Assembly: GCF_042646605.1 (NCBI RefSeq)
Contig: NZ_JBHRUG010000009.1
Span: 62,001-126,000, forward strand
Source of the DNA: Litchfieldella rifensis
Lineage (GTDB): Bacteria; Pseudomonadota; Gammaproteobacteria; Pseudomonadales; Halomonadaceae
Direction: 5' to 3'
DNA: 64,000 nt
Numbering within the stretch: position 1 is the stretch's first letter; every line of letters starts with the position of its first letter. The notes beneath the pieces are model-generated. The model saw nothing but the letters and a program-made list of their open reading frames with translations. It ran no database searches and was not told the origin of the DNA. Shown in pieces: positions 25,178 to 34,276 of the stretch. A program made the translations under genes and the position numbers.

Positions 25178-27468
25178 GCAAGCCGAGGGGATACCGGGTC
25201 GCGGTGCGGGCGCTGTGTGAGTTCACCGCCCGGAGCGGCGATCTGGATCATCGCTTCACACCGTCGCCCTCCGCTCGGGAAGGGATCGCCGGTCATGCCC
25301 TGGTGGCCGAACGGCGTGGTGACGGTTACCAATCCGAGGTGGCGTTGTCCGGCGAGTACAGGACGCTGAGCGTCAACGGTCGTGCCGACGGTTTCGATCC
25401 TGCAATCAACTGCCTGGAGGAGATCAAGACCTACCGGGGTAGTCTGGAGCGTCTGGGCGACAATCAGCGAGCGCTGCATTGGGCGCAGGTCAAGGTCTAT
25501 GGGGCATTGCTGTGCCAGGAGCGCGAACTGTCGGAAGTGACCCTGGCGCTGGTCTATCTGGATATCGCCACCGGCCGCGAGACACGGCTCACCCAGCAAG
25601 CCACGGCGGAGGAGCTGCAGGCCTTCTTCGTCGCGCAGTGCCAGCGCTTCTTGGCCTGGGCCGAGCAGGAAGTCGCACACCGTGAGCGGCGCGACGGCGC
25701 GCTGCTTGAGATACGCTTCCCCCACTGCGAGTTTCGCCATGGGCAACGAGCCCTGGCCGAAGCGGTCTACAAGGTGGTGAGCACCGGGCGCCACCTGCTG
25801 GTCCAGGCGCCCACCGGGATCGGTAAGACGCTCGGCACGTTGTTTCCCGTGCTCACCGCGATGCCGCGCCAGGCGCTCGACCGTGTGTTCTTCCTGACCA
25901 TGAAGACACCGGGGCGACGTCTGGCGCTGGAAGCGCTGACGACCCTGGGCGTGGTCCGCGAGGACGAGGAGGGGGCACTGCCGTTGCGGGTACTGGAACT
26001 CATCGCCCGCGACAAGGCTTGCGAGCACCCGGACAAGGCCTGCCATGGCGAGGCCTGCCCGCTGGCCCGCGGCTTCTATGACCGACTGCCGATGGCGCGA
26101 CAGGCGGCCATCGACAGGGGTGGGCTTCTTGATCGGATGGCGTTGCGCGAGGTGGCGCTCGAGCATGATGTCTGTCCCTACTACCTGGGGCAGGAGCTGG
26201 CGCGCTGGTGCGACCTGGTGGTGGGTGATGTCAATCACTACTTCGACCTGAACGCCATGCTGCATGGCCTGGTCCAGCTCAACCAGTGGCGAGTCGGAGT
26301 TCTGGTGGACGAGGCCCACAACCTGGTGGAGCGCGCCCGCGGCATGTACAGCGCCACGCTCGACCAGCAACGCGTCAATGCGCTGCGCCGTCAGGTGCCG
26401 CCGGCGTTAAGCAAGCCCCTGGGGCGGGTCGCCAGGCGCTGGAGCGAGCTGCTCAAGGATGTTGGTCTCAGTGAGCTGAAATCGCGAGAGGCTCCGGAAT
26501 ATCGAGTGCTGGAGGCGCCGCCCCAGGGCATGCTCAACACCTTGCAGCAGGCCAGCTCGGCGATTACCGATTACCTGAGTGAGCATCCTACCGGCGTGGA
26601 TACCGGCTTGCAGGAGTTCCTGTTCGAGGCCCTGCACTTCTGTCGCCTGACAGAGCATTTCGGCGAACATTCGCTGTTCGACATTAATCGCCATGGTCGC
26701 GGACGGGCGGTACTCACGCTGCGCAATGTCATTCCGGCAGACTTCCTGGCTCCGCGGCTGGCAGCCAGTCGTTCCACAGTGCTGTTCTCTGCGACCCTGA
26801 GCCCGAGTCATTATTATCGCGATCTGCTGGGTTTACCGCTGGAAGCTCTCTGGCTCGAGGTCGAATCGCCATTCGTCAGTCATCAACTCGACGTCAGAAC
26901 TCAACGGGCGATCTCCACGCGTTTCCGGGATCGCGATGCGTCGATCGCTCCCATCGTTGCCACTCTGGCCGAGCAATATCGCCGCCGACCAGGCAACTAC
27001 CTGGCCTTCTTCAGCAGCCTCGCCTATCTGGAGGCGGTTCTTGAGCATTTCCGAACCGAACATCCGGACATCGTTACCTGGACCCAGACCCGTGGCATGC
27101 GTGAAGCCGAGCGCCAGGCATTCATCGACGGCTTCGTTCCGGGTGGCCGGGGGATTGGCTTTGCCGTGCTGGGTGGCGCTTTCGCCGAGGGGATCGACCT
27201 GCCTGGTGAGCGACTGATCGGTGCTTTCATCGCCACCCTGGGCATGCCGCCTTTCAATGCGGTCAATGAGCAGCTCAGGGCGCGCATGGAGGTCCGCTTC
27301 GGTTGTGGTTACGACTACACCTATCACTATCCCGGGCTCACCAAGGTGGTGCAGGCCGCTGGCCGGGTGATCCGCGACCCAGAGGATCGCGGGGTGGTGG
27401 TGCTGATGGACGATCGCTTCACCAGGGCGGAGGTGAAGTCGCTGTTGCCGGGGTGGTGGAACCTTTGA
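25174..27468 (+). CDS. ATP-dependent DNA helicase (XPD/DinG class) with N-terminal PD-(D/E)xK nuclease-like domain
   Basis: A 764-residue protein starting at a GTG overlapping the FAN1 stop. Residues 1-170 resemble a Cas4/RecB-type nuclease: Asp72 in GRADGFD and Glu83-Ile-Lys85 in LEEIKTYRG. The helicase follows: Walker A QAPTGIGKT (about 211-219), iron-sulfur candidate cysteines 283, 290, 295 and 334, the DEAH box at 379-382 (LVDEAHNL), and the C-terminal motif VQAAGRVIRDPEDRGVVVLMDDRF. So a superfamily 2 5'-3' helicase with an Fe-S cluster and probably its own nuclease. Coupled to the FAN1-like gene, a joint role in crosslink or branched-DNA repair is inferred. Confidence 0.9.
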   Translation: MSKPRGYRVAVRALCEFTARSGDLDHRFTPSPSAREGIAGHALVAERRGDGYQSEVALSGEYRTLSVNGRADGFDPAINCLEEIKTYRGSLERLGDNQRALHWAQVKVYGALLCQERELSEVTLALVYLDIATGRETRLTQQATAEELQAFFVAQCQRFLAWAEQEVAHRERRDGALLEIRFPHCEFRHGQRALAEAVYKVVSTGRHLLVQAPTGIGKTLGTLFPVLTAMPRQALDRVFFLTMKTPGRRLALEALTTLGVVREDEEGALPLRVLELIARDKACEHPDKACHGEACPLARGFYDRLPMARQAAIDRGGLLDRMALREVALEHDVCPYYLGQELARWCDLVVGDVNHYFDLNAMLHGLVQLNQWRVGVLVDEAHNLVERARGMYSATLDQQRVNALRRQVPPALSKPLGRVARRWSELLKDVGLSELKSREAPEYRVLEAPPQGMLNTLQQASSAITDYLSEHPTGVDTGLQEFLFEALHFCRLTEHFGEHSLFDINRHGRGRAVLTLRNVIPADFLAPRLAASRSTVLFSATLSPSHYYRDLLGLPLEALWLEVESPFVSHQLDVRTQRAISTRFRDRDASIAPIVATLAEQYRRRPGNYLAFFSSLAYLEAVLEHFRTEHPDIVTWTQTRGMREAERQAFIDGFVPGGRGIGFAVLGGAFAEGIDLPGERLIGAFIATLGMPPFNAVNEQLRARMEVRFGCGYDYTYHYPGLTKVVQAAGRVIRDPEDRGVVVLMDDRFTRAEVKSLLPGWWNL

Positions 27469-27504
27469 ACCGGATCCCGGGGGATGGCCGGAGGCATCCC
27501 CGGA

Positions 27505-28335
27505 TCAGCGGCGACGGCAGATCATCTGGATCGGGGCAATGATTCCCCGCTCCAGGTTCGCAATCATGTTCGCTATCTTCTGTGGCGCTTGCGGTCCCAG
27601 ATGAACGTGAAGCCCGAGTGGGGGAGGTCCGCTTTCCGCAATGCGCGTCCTGATGCGATGGAAGAACTCGAGAGCCGGGTCGCGTCGGTCTTCTTCCGCC
27701 GTCACCTCGAAACCGGCTGCCTCCAGTGCCTGCCGGTAGGCGGCCAGGGAGGCGAGAAACGACATCTCCGGGGTATCGGCCCAGGCAACCGGAAATGACA
27801 GGTCGCTCTCCCCGGTACGCATGACCTCGTAGACGCCGAAAACGCCGTCCTGCTTGACCACCCGCGCCGCTTCGGTGCAGAGGCGGTCCTTGTCCGGTAC
27901 GTTCATCCCCACATGCAGCAGTGTGGCGGCATCGAAGCTCGCGTCATCGAAAGGCAGGTCCATCGCGCTGCCTACACGGAACGTCACACGGTCCGCCAGG
28001 CCTACCATCCGGGTCAGTGTCTCGGCAACGGCGACGTACTCGGGCGTCAGGTCGATCCCCGACACCGTGCAGTGGTATTGGTGGGCGAAGAATCGTGCTG
28101 GCCCGCCGATTCCGCAGCCGATTTCGACGAGCGACATGCCCGGCCTGAGTCCCATCTGCGAGGCGAGGTGTACAGTGGCCTCATGGCCACCCATGTGGAA
28201 TTCATCGACAGCAGCCAGGTCCTCGATCTGCACGTTGTCCAGGTCGCGTCCCATGGCGGCCAATCCGTCGAGGATCGTACGCTCCAGTGAACCGTGGCTC
28301 CAATGCTGGGCCACGCCTTCTTCTATGGTTGCCAT
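27505..28335 (-). CDS. Class I SAM-dependent methyltransferase
   Basis: A 276-residue methyltransferase. Motif I VEIGCGIGGPARFFA (about 70-84), the acidic IDLTPEYV after strand 2, and VGSAMDLPFDDASFDAATLLHVGMNVPDK (motif II/III area) define the Rossmann SAM-binding core. Overall pattern resembles small-molecule N- or C-methyltransferases (UbiE/sarcosine-dimethylglycine type) rather than RNA methyltransferases. Substrate unknown. Start has AGAGGG nine bases upstream. Both flanking genes, the helicase (plus) and the Kef antiporter (minus), appear unrelated. Confidence 0.88.
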   Translation of the reverse strand: MATIEEGVAQHWSHGSLERTILDGLAAMGRDLDNVQIEDLAAVDEFHMGGHEATVHLASQMGLRPGMSLVEIGCGIGGPARFFAHQYHCTVSGIDLTPEYVAVAETLTRMVGLADRVTFRVGSAMDLPFDDASFDAATLLHVGMNVPDKDRLCTEAARVVKQDGVFGVYEVMRTGESDLSFPVAWADTPEMSFLASLAAYRQALEAAGFEVTAEEDRRDPALEFFHRIRTRIAESGPPPLGLHVHLGPQAPQKIANMIANLERGIIAPIQMICRRR

Positions 28336-28500
28336 CTTGTATTCCCTCTTCTAATTGGCGGGATTGACAGCGGTGTTTCTCAGCGTGATTGCCACCTTCT
28401 CAGTATTGGCCTCCGTGCGGCCGATGAAAAGTTCCATGATGGTACTTACGCCCCACGGCGTTGGCAGCCGTAGCCGATGATGGGGACTGAGTCGGGGCCC

Positions 28501-30333
28501 TCAGGTATCTTGCCGTTCCTGGGGGACGTTGCCGTGCCGTGGTGTCGTGGTGGCGACTTCTTCGTCCGCTTCGTACAGGGCTTCGAGTTCGCGGGCGGCT
28601 TCCTGAACGGTCTGGATCAGCTTCTTCTCGTTGCCGAAGACCTCGAGCTGACGCATCAGCGCTTGCTCGTCATGGGGGCGGAAGGTGTCGATGGTGTGCT
28701 GCGCCTGTTCGCGCGGGATGCCCAGCTCGATCAGCACGTCGCGGGTCAGCTCCAGGCTAGCGGGGAGCAGTTCGCGTACGATGTTATGGATGCCGGCACG
28801 CATCAGCAGATGGGCATGGTAGCGATTGCGGGCTCGGGCGAAGATACGCAGATGCGGAAACTGGCGCTTGGCCTGTTCGACGATGGGCATCGAGGCCTCG
28901 ATGTCGCCCACTGCCACCACCAGTACGCGGGCTTGATCGGCGCCGGCGGCACGTAGCAGATCGACGCGCGAGGCATCGCCGAAATAGACCTTGTTGCCGT
29001 AGCGGCGCACGAATTCCACGTGATCGGCATTGATGTCGAGCACCGTATAGGGGATCTTCAATCCCTGCAGCGCTCGCCCCATGATCTGCCCGAAACGCCC
29101 GAAACCGGCGATGATGATCTGGGGGGAGTCGTCCACGGGGTGGTCATAGACCGGCTTGGGTTTTGAGGTCCCGAACAGCGGTCGAATCCAGCGCACATGG
29201 ATCAACAACAGCACCGGGGTGGTAGCCATCGACAACGAGATCACCAGTACCAGCAGGCTCACCAGCCCCTGATCCAGCAAAGCGGCACCACCCGCTGCGG
29301 TGAGGACCACGAAGCCGAACTCACCGCCTTGGGAGAGCAGCACGCCGAGATTGCTCGCCTCCTTCCAGCTGGTGCCGAACAGTCGCGCCGCCAGCACCAT
29401 GCTTAGCCCCTTGCTGGCCACCAGGCCGAGAGTCAGGACGAGGATCATCAACGGTTGTTGGGCCAGCAGCCCGAGTTGGGCGGTCATGCCCACGGCCATG
29501 AAGAATAGCCCCAGAAGTAGACCGCGGAAGGGTTCGATGTCCGCCTCGATGTTATGGCGGTATTCCGAGTCGGCGAGCAGGATCCCGGCGATGAAGGCGC
29601 CCATGGCCATCGACAGCCCGGCGAGTTCCATCAACAGCGCGGCGCCGATCACCACCAGCAGGGTGGTGCCGGCGAAGACTTCGCGACTGCGGGTGCTTGC
29701 CGCCAGGCGGAACAGCGGGCGCAGCAGGTAGCGGCCGCCGACGATCAAACCGGCGAAAGCCCCCGTCCCGAGGGCGACCTCACTCAACAGCGGGGTCATG
29801 CCATCGGCCATCAGCGAGCCGGCGGCGAGAATGGGAATGATCGCCAGGACCGGGATCGCCGCCATGTCCTGAAACAGCAGCAGCGCGAAGGCGTTGCGCC
29901 CATGACGCGTTTGCAGTTCCTTGCGCTCACCAAGCAGGTGCAGTACCAGCGGTGTGGAGCACAGCCCCAGGCTGAAGCCCACCACCAGCGCCGCAACAAG
30001 GGAAAGGCCAAGCCACCAGGCACCAAAGGCAAGTACCACGGTGGTCACGACGACCTGCAGGCTGCCGAAACCGAATACCGCTTTGCGCATGATCTTCAGG
30101 CGTGCCGGTTTCAGTTCCAGGCCAATCACGAACAGCAGGAACACGATGCCCACCTGCGAGAACTGCAGCACCCCTTCGGCATCCGGCACCAGCCCCAGCA
30201 CCGACGGGCCGATCACCACGCCGGCGGCCAGGTAACCCAACACCTCGCCGAGCCCCAGCCACTTGAAGACCGGTACGATCAGTACCGCTGCAGCGAGGAA
30301 GATTGACGCATTGAGCAGTAGTTCAATTGCCAC
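28501..30333 (-). CDS. CPA2-family K+/H+ antiporter (KefB/KefC-like) with TrkA-N domain
   Basis: A 610-residue cation:proton antiporter. Residues 1-380 form about 12 membrane helices starting ELLLNASIFLAAAVLIVPVFKWLGLGEVLGYLAAGVVIGPS. A cytoplasmic RCK/TrkA-N Rossmann domain follows (QIIIAGFGRFGQIMG at about 405), with DINADHVEFVRRYGNKVYFGDASR binding NAD(H)-type nucleotide. Kef-type proteins protect against electrophiles and osmotic stress; no separate KefF/KefG ancillary gene is adjacent. Translation starts at a GTG, supported by AAGGAG seven bases upstream. The C-terminus is acidic and then Thr/Arg-rich. Confidence 0.92.
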   Translation of the reverse strand: MAIELLLNASIFLAAAVLIVPVFKWLGLGEVLGYLAAGVVIGPSVLGLVPDAEGVLQFSQVGIVFLLFVIGLELKPARLKIMRKAVFGFGSLQVVVTTVVLAFGAWWLGLSLVAALVVGFSLGLCSTPLVLHLLGERKELQTRHGRNAFALLLFQDMAAIPVLAIIPILAAGSLMADGMTPLLSEVALGTGAFAGLIVGGRYLLRPLFRLAASTRSREVFAGTTLLVVIGAALLMELAGLSMAMGAFIAGILLADSEYRHNIEADIEPFRGLLLGLFFMAVGMTAQLGLLAQQPLMILVLTLGLVASKGLSMVLAARLFGTSWKEASNLGVLLSQGGEFGFVVLTAAGGAALLDQGLVSLLVLVISLSMATTPVLLLIHVRWIRPLFGTSKPKPVYDHPVDDSPQIIIAGFGRFGQIMGRALQGLKIPYTVLDINADHVEFVRRYGNKVYFGDASRVDLLRAAGADQARVLVVAVGDIEASMPIVEQAKRQFPHLRIFARARNRYHAHLLMRAGIHNIVRELLPASLELTRDVLIELGIPREQAQHTIDTFRPHDEQALMRQLEVFGNEKKLIQTVQEAARELEALYEADEEVATTTPRHGNVPQERQDT

Positions 30334-30539
30334 TTGGCGCTCCTTGGGGCCCCGGCAGGAGCCAGTTTCATCGCGTCGATTCTACATGACGCCATGGCCT
30401 TTCTTATTGATAAAGCAAAAGTCGAGCCAATGGACGGCGCTTGTGTCGATGATGACGTATGCCGCCGAGTCGTCGAAAATGTTCATGTAAAGGTTGTCTT
30501 GCGACTGCAACGCCGGGACACCCGGAGGGAGATAGCACG

Positions 30540-31205
30540 ATGCGACTCAACGCCGATTTCTCCGAACGCGTGGTGATGACCCCCGATGCGTACCACTGGG
30601 TGGACTCACCGACGCTGGGCGTGCAGCGAATGATGCTGGATCGTATCGGTGAGGAAGTGGCCCGCGCCACATCACTGGTACGCTATGCGCCCGACAGCCG
30701 TTTCCCGGCTCATGAGCACGGCGGTGGCGAGGAGCTTCTGGTGCTGGAAGGCGAGTTCGCCGACGAACATGGCATCTACCCGGCGGGCACCTACCTGCGC
30801 AACCCCATCGGCACCTCGCACGCGCCCAGGGCGGGCCGGCAGGGCACCCTTCTCTTCGTCAAACTGCACCAGTTCTCCCCCCGGGACACCGCACGCAAGG
30901 TCATCGATACCCAGGCTCGACCTTGGCAGTCCGGGCCGGAGGAAGGCCTGATGACGATGCCGCTGCACGACTTCGACGGGGAGCATGTGGCCTTGGTGAA
31001 GTATGCTCCCGACACTCTTTGCGAGCTGCATATCCACCGGGGCGGAGAGGAAATTCTGGTGCTGGAAGGCACCTACCATGATGAGCATGGCGCCTACCCC
31101 AAGGGAAGCTGGCTGCGCAACCCGCACCAGAGCACGCATACTCCTTTTACTGAAGAAGACGGGGCGCTGGTCTATGTGAAGAGCGGCCACCTGATGCCCG
31201 GTTGA
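30540..31205 (+). CDS. Bicupin of the ChrR anti-sigma cupin type
   Basis: A 221-residue protein made of two tandem cupins. Each has the ChrR-like metal motif: FPAHEHGGGEELLVLEGEFADEHG in the first (about 58-80) and LHIHRGGEEILVLEGTYHDEHG in the second (about 160-182). The strong internal similarity indicates a duplication. The family includes the zinc-binding C-terminal domain of ChrR, but the N-terminal anti-sigma helices are missing, so this is probably a metal-dependent enzyme or sensor without a sigma partner; no ECF sigma gene is near. GGAGGGAG precedes the ATG at 30540 by seven bases. Confidence 0.86.
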   Translation: MRLNADFSERVVMTPDAYHWVDSPTLGVQRMMLDRIGEEVARATSLVRYAPDSRFPAHEHGGGEELLVLEGEFADEHGIYPAGTYLRNPIGTSHAPRAGRQGTLLFVKLHQFSPRDTARKVIDTQARPWQSGPEEGLMTMPLHDFDGEHVALVKYAPDTLCELHIHRGGEEILVLEGTYHDEHGAYPKGSWLRNPHQSTHTPFTEEDGALVYVKSGHLMPG

Positions 31206-31280
31206 GCCCTTTCACCAGGTCGGCGCCGCGCTCGGCCGGCTTAGGCAGGTCGGTCGACGCGGCGCGGGTTTCAGCCGACT

Positions 31281-31922
31281 TCAGGCATGCACGACGCCCT
31301 GCGGCGTCCAGGTGACACGAGCGAAGTGGGCATGGCCATCGTTCCACTCGAGCGGGATGGACGCCTCCTCGGTCTTGACCGTACTGCTGCCATACTCTGC
31401 CTCGTGATACTCGAAGCCCTCCGGCAGAGTGACCCGAGCGCGGTGGAGTTCGCCGGTTACGGGGTTGCGGATCGGTTCACCCCTGCCCTCGACGATGCCG
31501 GGTACGGCAATACGGCCGGTGCGCGCGTCCACGTCCGCCTGAAAATCGATGGGGCTCACGATGGGGTCGAAGTAGGTGTCGATCACATTGCTGAACACAT
31601 TGAATACCGTGGCGCCGGGCTCGGTTTCCTCGCCCCTGAAGAGCGCCGTCAGCGCCTGGCGCTGATCCTCTGTCGTGCGGTCGTCCAGAATCAGCTGCGC
31701 CTGTCCTCGGCCTTCATGAATAGCGCCCGGCCAAGCGAGCAAGCCAACGAACACCGCCCCGTCTAGCGATGTGGTACCGAAGTGGCCTCGGTCAATGCGC
31801 ATTCCGACCGCTGCCCGGCAATCGCCGTGGGTCGGCAGGGCATTGAACTGGCAAGGACAACTGAAATCGCAGTTACAGGTCGTGAAGTCGGTCGCTTCGA
31901 TCTTCCAGTCCACGGGTGACAT
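31281..31922 (-). CDS. DUF1326 domain protein (second copy)
   Basis: A 213-residue paralogue of the protein at 5179-5811. The cysteine cluster is TTCNCDFSCPCQFNALPTHGDC (first cysteine about residue 14), followed by a hydrophobic VGLLAWPGAIHEG strand and the C-terminal NPVTGELHRARVTLPEGFEYHEAEYG block. The start at 31922 is fixed by a perfect AGGAGG six bases upstream; the longer in-frame extension to 32168 is Arg/Gln-rich and non-homologous. Unlike the first copy it has no DUF2182 partner next to it; instead it is divergent from a GlxA-type regulator across 219 bases. Confidence 0.9.
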   Translation of the reverse strand: MSPVDWKIEATDFTTCNCDFSCPCQFNALPTHGDCRAAVGMRIDRGHFGTTSLDGAVFVGLLAWPGAIHEGRGQAQLILDDRTTEDQRQALTALFRGEETEPGATVFNVFSNVIDTYFDPIVSPIDFQADVDARTGRIAVPGIVEGRGEPIRNPVTGELHRARVTLPEGFEYHEAEYGSSTVKTEEASIPLEWNDGHAHFARVTWTPQGVVHA

Positions 31923-32141
31923 CTCGTCCTCCTGCGCCGCTAGGCGCTTGGCAATGCGACGGAAGTGTCGCTGATGCCTACAGGAACAGGAACCAGTTGC
32001 AGCCATCCATCGGCGCGCTGGCACATGTTTCCGCCGTGGCTTGCGTCCTTGTTGCCACTGACGAGTCTGCGACTTGCTGGGGTATAGGGTAAGAGCCAAA
32101 CTGACCATGACCGGTCCATTCAGCTCAGGGAGGCCGGACAG

Positions 32142-33179
32142 ATGGGGATCAAGCCCGGGACCACGCACATCAGTATCGTTGCCCTACCGGAGTCGATGGC
32201 AACGCCGATTCACGGGTTGTATGAGACGCTGATGATGCTCGAGGCAGTGGATCGCAATGTGTCCGAGGATGGGACACGCCTGTTCGAGATCGAGGTTGTC
32301 GGGCCCGCTCCCGGCATTCTGCGTGGCGCCTGTGGGCTGCCTCTCGATGTCCATCGTGCGATATCCGATGTTCGCCGGACCGATATCGTGATCATCACCT
32401 CGATGTTCTTCGATGACGAATGGATCATCGGGCGTCATCCGGAGATCGTGGCCTGGCTCAAGGATATGCACGATCGTGGTGCGAGCTTGTGCTCGGCCTG
32501 TGCAGGGGCTCTGCTGCTGGCGGAAACCGGACTGCTCGATGGCCGGGAGGCCACTACCCACTGGGCCTTTGCCCCGACCTTCCGCAGGAATTTTCCGACG
32601 GTTCGGCTGCGTATCGAGGAGGTACTCGTCACCGCGGGCCCTCGCCATGAGTTCGTGATGTCCGGTGCCGCCAGCTCGTGGCAGGATCTGATCCTCTATC
32701 TGATCGCTCGTCATTCCGGTCCGACCACGGCCCAGGCCATCAGCAAGTTCCTGCTGTTTCCCTGGCACGAGGCTACCCAGGCCCCCGATATCTCCTTCAC
32801 GCCATCCGATGACCATGGCGATGCCGTCATCCGTGCACTGCAGGCCTGGTTGCGCGAGCACTATGCGATCATCTCGCCGGTGGATGAGATGGTGCAGCGT
32901 TCGGGATTGCCCGAGAGCAGCTTCAAGCGCCGTTTCCGTAATGCCACCGGTTACTCACCCTTGCACTATGTGCAACACCTGCGCGTGGAAGAGGCCAAGA
33001 CGCTTCTGGAACGTACCGACATGCCGATCGACCAGACCTGCTGGGCCGTGGGCTACGAGGAGCCGGCTTTCTTTCGCCGCCTCTTCAAACGGATCACCCG
33101 GCTCACACCCGGCCAGTATCGACGCAAGTTTCATTTTCCGTCCCTGGCCATGGTCACCGCTGAGCAGGAATACGCTTAG
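32142..33179 (+). CDS. GlxA-type transcriptional regulator (DJ-1/PfpI plus AraC domain)
   Basis: A 345-residue regulator. Residues about 10-195 are a glutamine-amidotransferase-like DJ-1/PfpI domain with the usual nucleophile-elbow region CSACAGALLLAETGLLDGREATTHW. Residues about 225-335 are an AraC-type DNA-binding domain: SGLPESSFKRRFRNATGYSPLHYVQHLRVEEAKTLL and a second helix-turn-helix AVGYEEPAFFRRLFKR. Such regulators often sense amines or betaine derivatives; the ligand is unknown here. GGGAGG precedes the ATG. It is divergent from the second DUF1326 gene and 31 bases upstream of the dioxygenase, so it may control both. Confidence 0.93.
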   Translation: MGIKPGTTHISIVALPESMATPIHGLYETLMMLEAVDRNVSEDGTRLFEIEVVGPAPGILRGACGLPLDVHRAISDVRRTDIVIITSMFFDDEWIIGRHPEIVAWLKDMHDRGASLCSACAGALLLAETGLLDGREATTHWAFAPTFRRNFPTVRLRIEEVLVTAGPRHEFVMSGAASSWQDLILYLIARHSGPTTAQAISKFLLFPWHEATQAPDISFTPSDDHGDAVIRALQAWLREHYAIISPVDEMVQRSGLPESSFKRRFRNATGYSPLHYVQHLRVEEAKTLLERTDMPIDQTCWAVGYEEPAFFRRLFKRITRLTPGQYRRKFHFPSLAMVTAEQEYA

Positions 33180-33210
33180 CGCAAAACAGCGTGTCACGGG
33201 AGGTCGGGCA

Positions 33211-33963
33211 ATGGGTCGCAACATCGTGAAATCTCATCCCCTGTCGTCAAGCCTGAACCGTCGCCAGATGCTGCGTCTGGCCGGGGCGGCTGCCGTTATC
33301 GCATGGTGGAGTGGCGGGGTAGGAACGGCCGACACGGTGGCCGCCGACGATACGAGTACTTGCGTAGCCAGGCCTCGCCAGACGGAGGGGCCCTATTTTG
33401 TGGATACCCGGCTCAAGCGTAGCGATATTCGTTCGGAACCCGGTGGTGGCCCCCGCAAGCCGGGCGTACCGGTGACGCTGAGCTTCCATGTCTCTCGGTG
33501 GGAGGACGGAACTTGCACCCCGTTACCGGGCGCCGTGATCGATCTCTGGCAGTGCGATGCCCTGGGCGTCTACTCCGGGGTGCGTGACTTCGCCGGGCGC
33601 TTCGATAGCCGCGGACAGGCATTCCTGCGCGGCTATCAGGTGAGCGATAGCGCAGGACGTGCGCGCTTCGTGACGATCTATCCCGGCTGGTATCCGGGGC
33701 GCACGGTGCATATCCACTTCAAGATCCGTACCGACCCGGACGCCGCGCGCGGCCTGGAATTCACCTCGCAGTTGTATTTCGACGATGTCCTTACGGACCG
33801 GGTCCATGCCCAGCCTCCCTACGCGGAGAAGGGGCAGCGCGACGTGCGTAATGCCAGGGACGGGATCTACCGGCGCAGTGGCGGAGACGAGTTGGTGCTG
33901 GCCTTGACCGAAAGCGGAGAGGGGTTCGAAGGTCGATTCGCCATTGTCCTGGAAGGGGCGTGA
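33211..33963 (+). CDS. Intradiol ring-cleavage dioxygenase-like protein with Tat signal
   Basis: A 250-residue protein of the intradiol dioxygenase superfamily. The non-haem Fe(III) ligands are recognisable: a Tyr in LWQCDALGVYSG, and Tyr plus two His in IYPGWYPGRTVHIHFKI (about 155-170). The N-terminus has SLNRRQMLRLAGAAAVIAWW, a twin-arginine signal, so the folded iron enzyme is exported. The usual intracellular catechol dioxygenases lack this; exported members are often annotated protocatechuate 3,4-dioxygenase-like but with unknown substrate. GGGAGG lies seven bases before the ATG. It follows the GlxA-type regulator in the same direction. Confidence 0.88.
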   Translation: MGRNIVKSHPLSSSLNRRQMLRLAGAAAVIAWWSGGVGTADTVAADDTSTCVARPRQTEGPYFVDTRLKRSDIRSEPGGGPRKPGVPVTLSFHVSRWEDGTCTPLPGAVIDLWQCDALGVYSGVRDFAGRFDSRGQAFLRGYQVSDSAGRARFVTIYPGWYPGRTVHIHFKIRTDPDAARGLEFTSQLYFDDVLTDRVHAQPPYAEKGQRDVRNARDGIYRRSGGDELVLALTESGEGFEGRFAIVLEGA

Positions 33964-34070
33964 CGGCACTGGGGGAGTCTGGTGGCCGGCTGTTGCGATT
34001 GTGCCGAATCGTCGAATCATGCTACTTCTGGCACCCGAAGGAGTTCGCCAAACGGCAAAGGAGCATGCAT

Positions 34071-34250
34071 ATGGGTATCGAAGTGGGCGGCCTGTTGGGC
34101 CTGATCTGGCTGGTCATCGTTATCTGGGCCATCGTCAAGACTGCCAAGAGTTCGGCCGGTCCCATCGCCAAGCTGCTATGGATCCTGATTCTGCTGTTCT
34201 TTCCCTTGGTGGGTCTGATCATCTGGCTGTTACTGGGGCCCAAGGGGTAG
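34071..34250 (+). CDS. Small two-helix membrane protein, PLDc_N type
   Basis: A 59-residue protein consisting almost only of two membrane helices with a short loop (KTAKSSAGPIAK) and the C-terminal LLLGPKG. This is the phospholipase D-nuclease N-terminal (PLDc_N) pattern, found alone in many bacteria with unknown function. The start at 34071 fits AAAGGAG seven bases upstream; the ATG at 34065 would sit one base from that site. A stem-loop with 8-base arms follows 26 bases after the stop. Confidence 0.82.
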   Translation: MGIEVGGLLGLIWLVIVIWAIVKTAKSSAGPIAKLLWILILLFFPLVGLIIWLLLGPKG

Positions 34251-34276
34251 CCAAGGCGTGTCCTCCGACGTGCAGA

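Noticed and set aside
27854..28354. Long open frame on the plus strand opposite the methyltransferase
   Set aside because: It mirrors a gene with clear SAM-binding motifs on the minus strand; the antisense product is Ser/Arg-rich with no domain.
31223..31265. Inverted repeat GCGCCGCG/CGCGGCGC as terminator between the bicupin and DUF1326 genes
   Set aside because: The loop is 27 bases and there is no T-run; in GC-rich DNA such 8-base arms arise readily.
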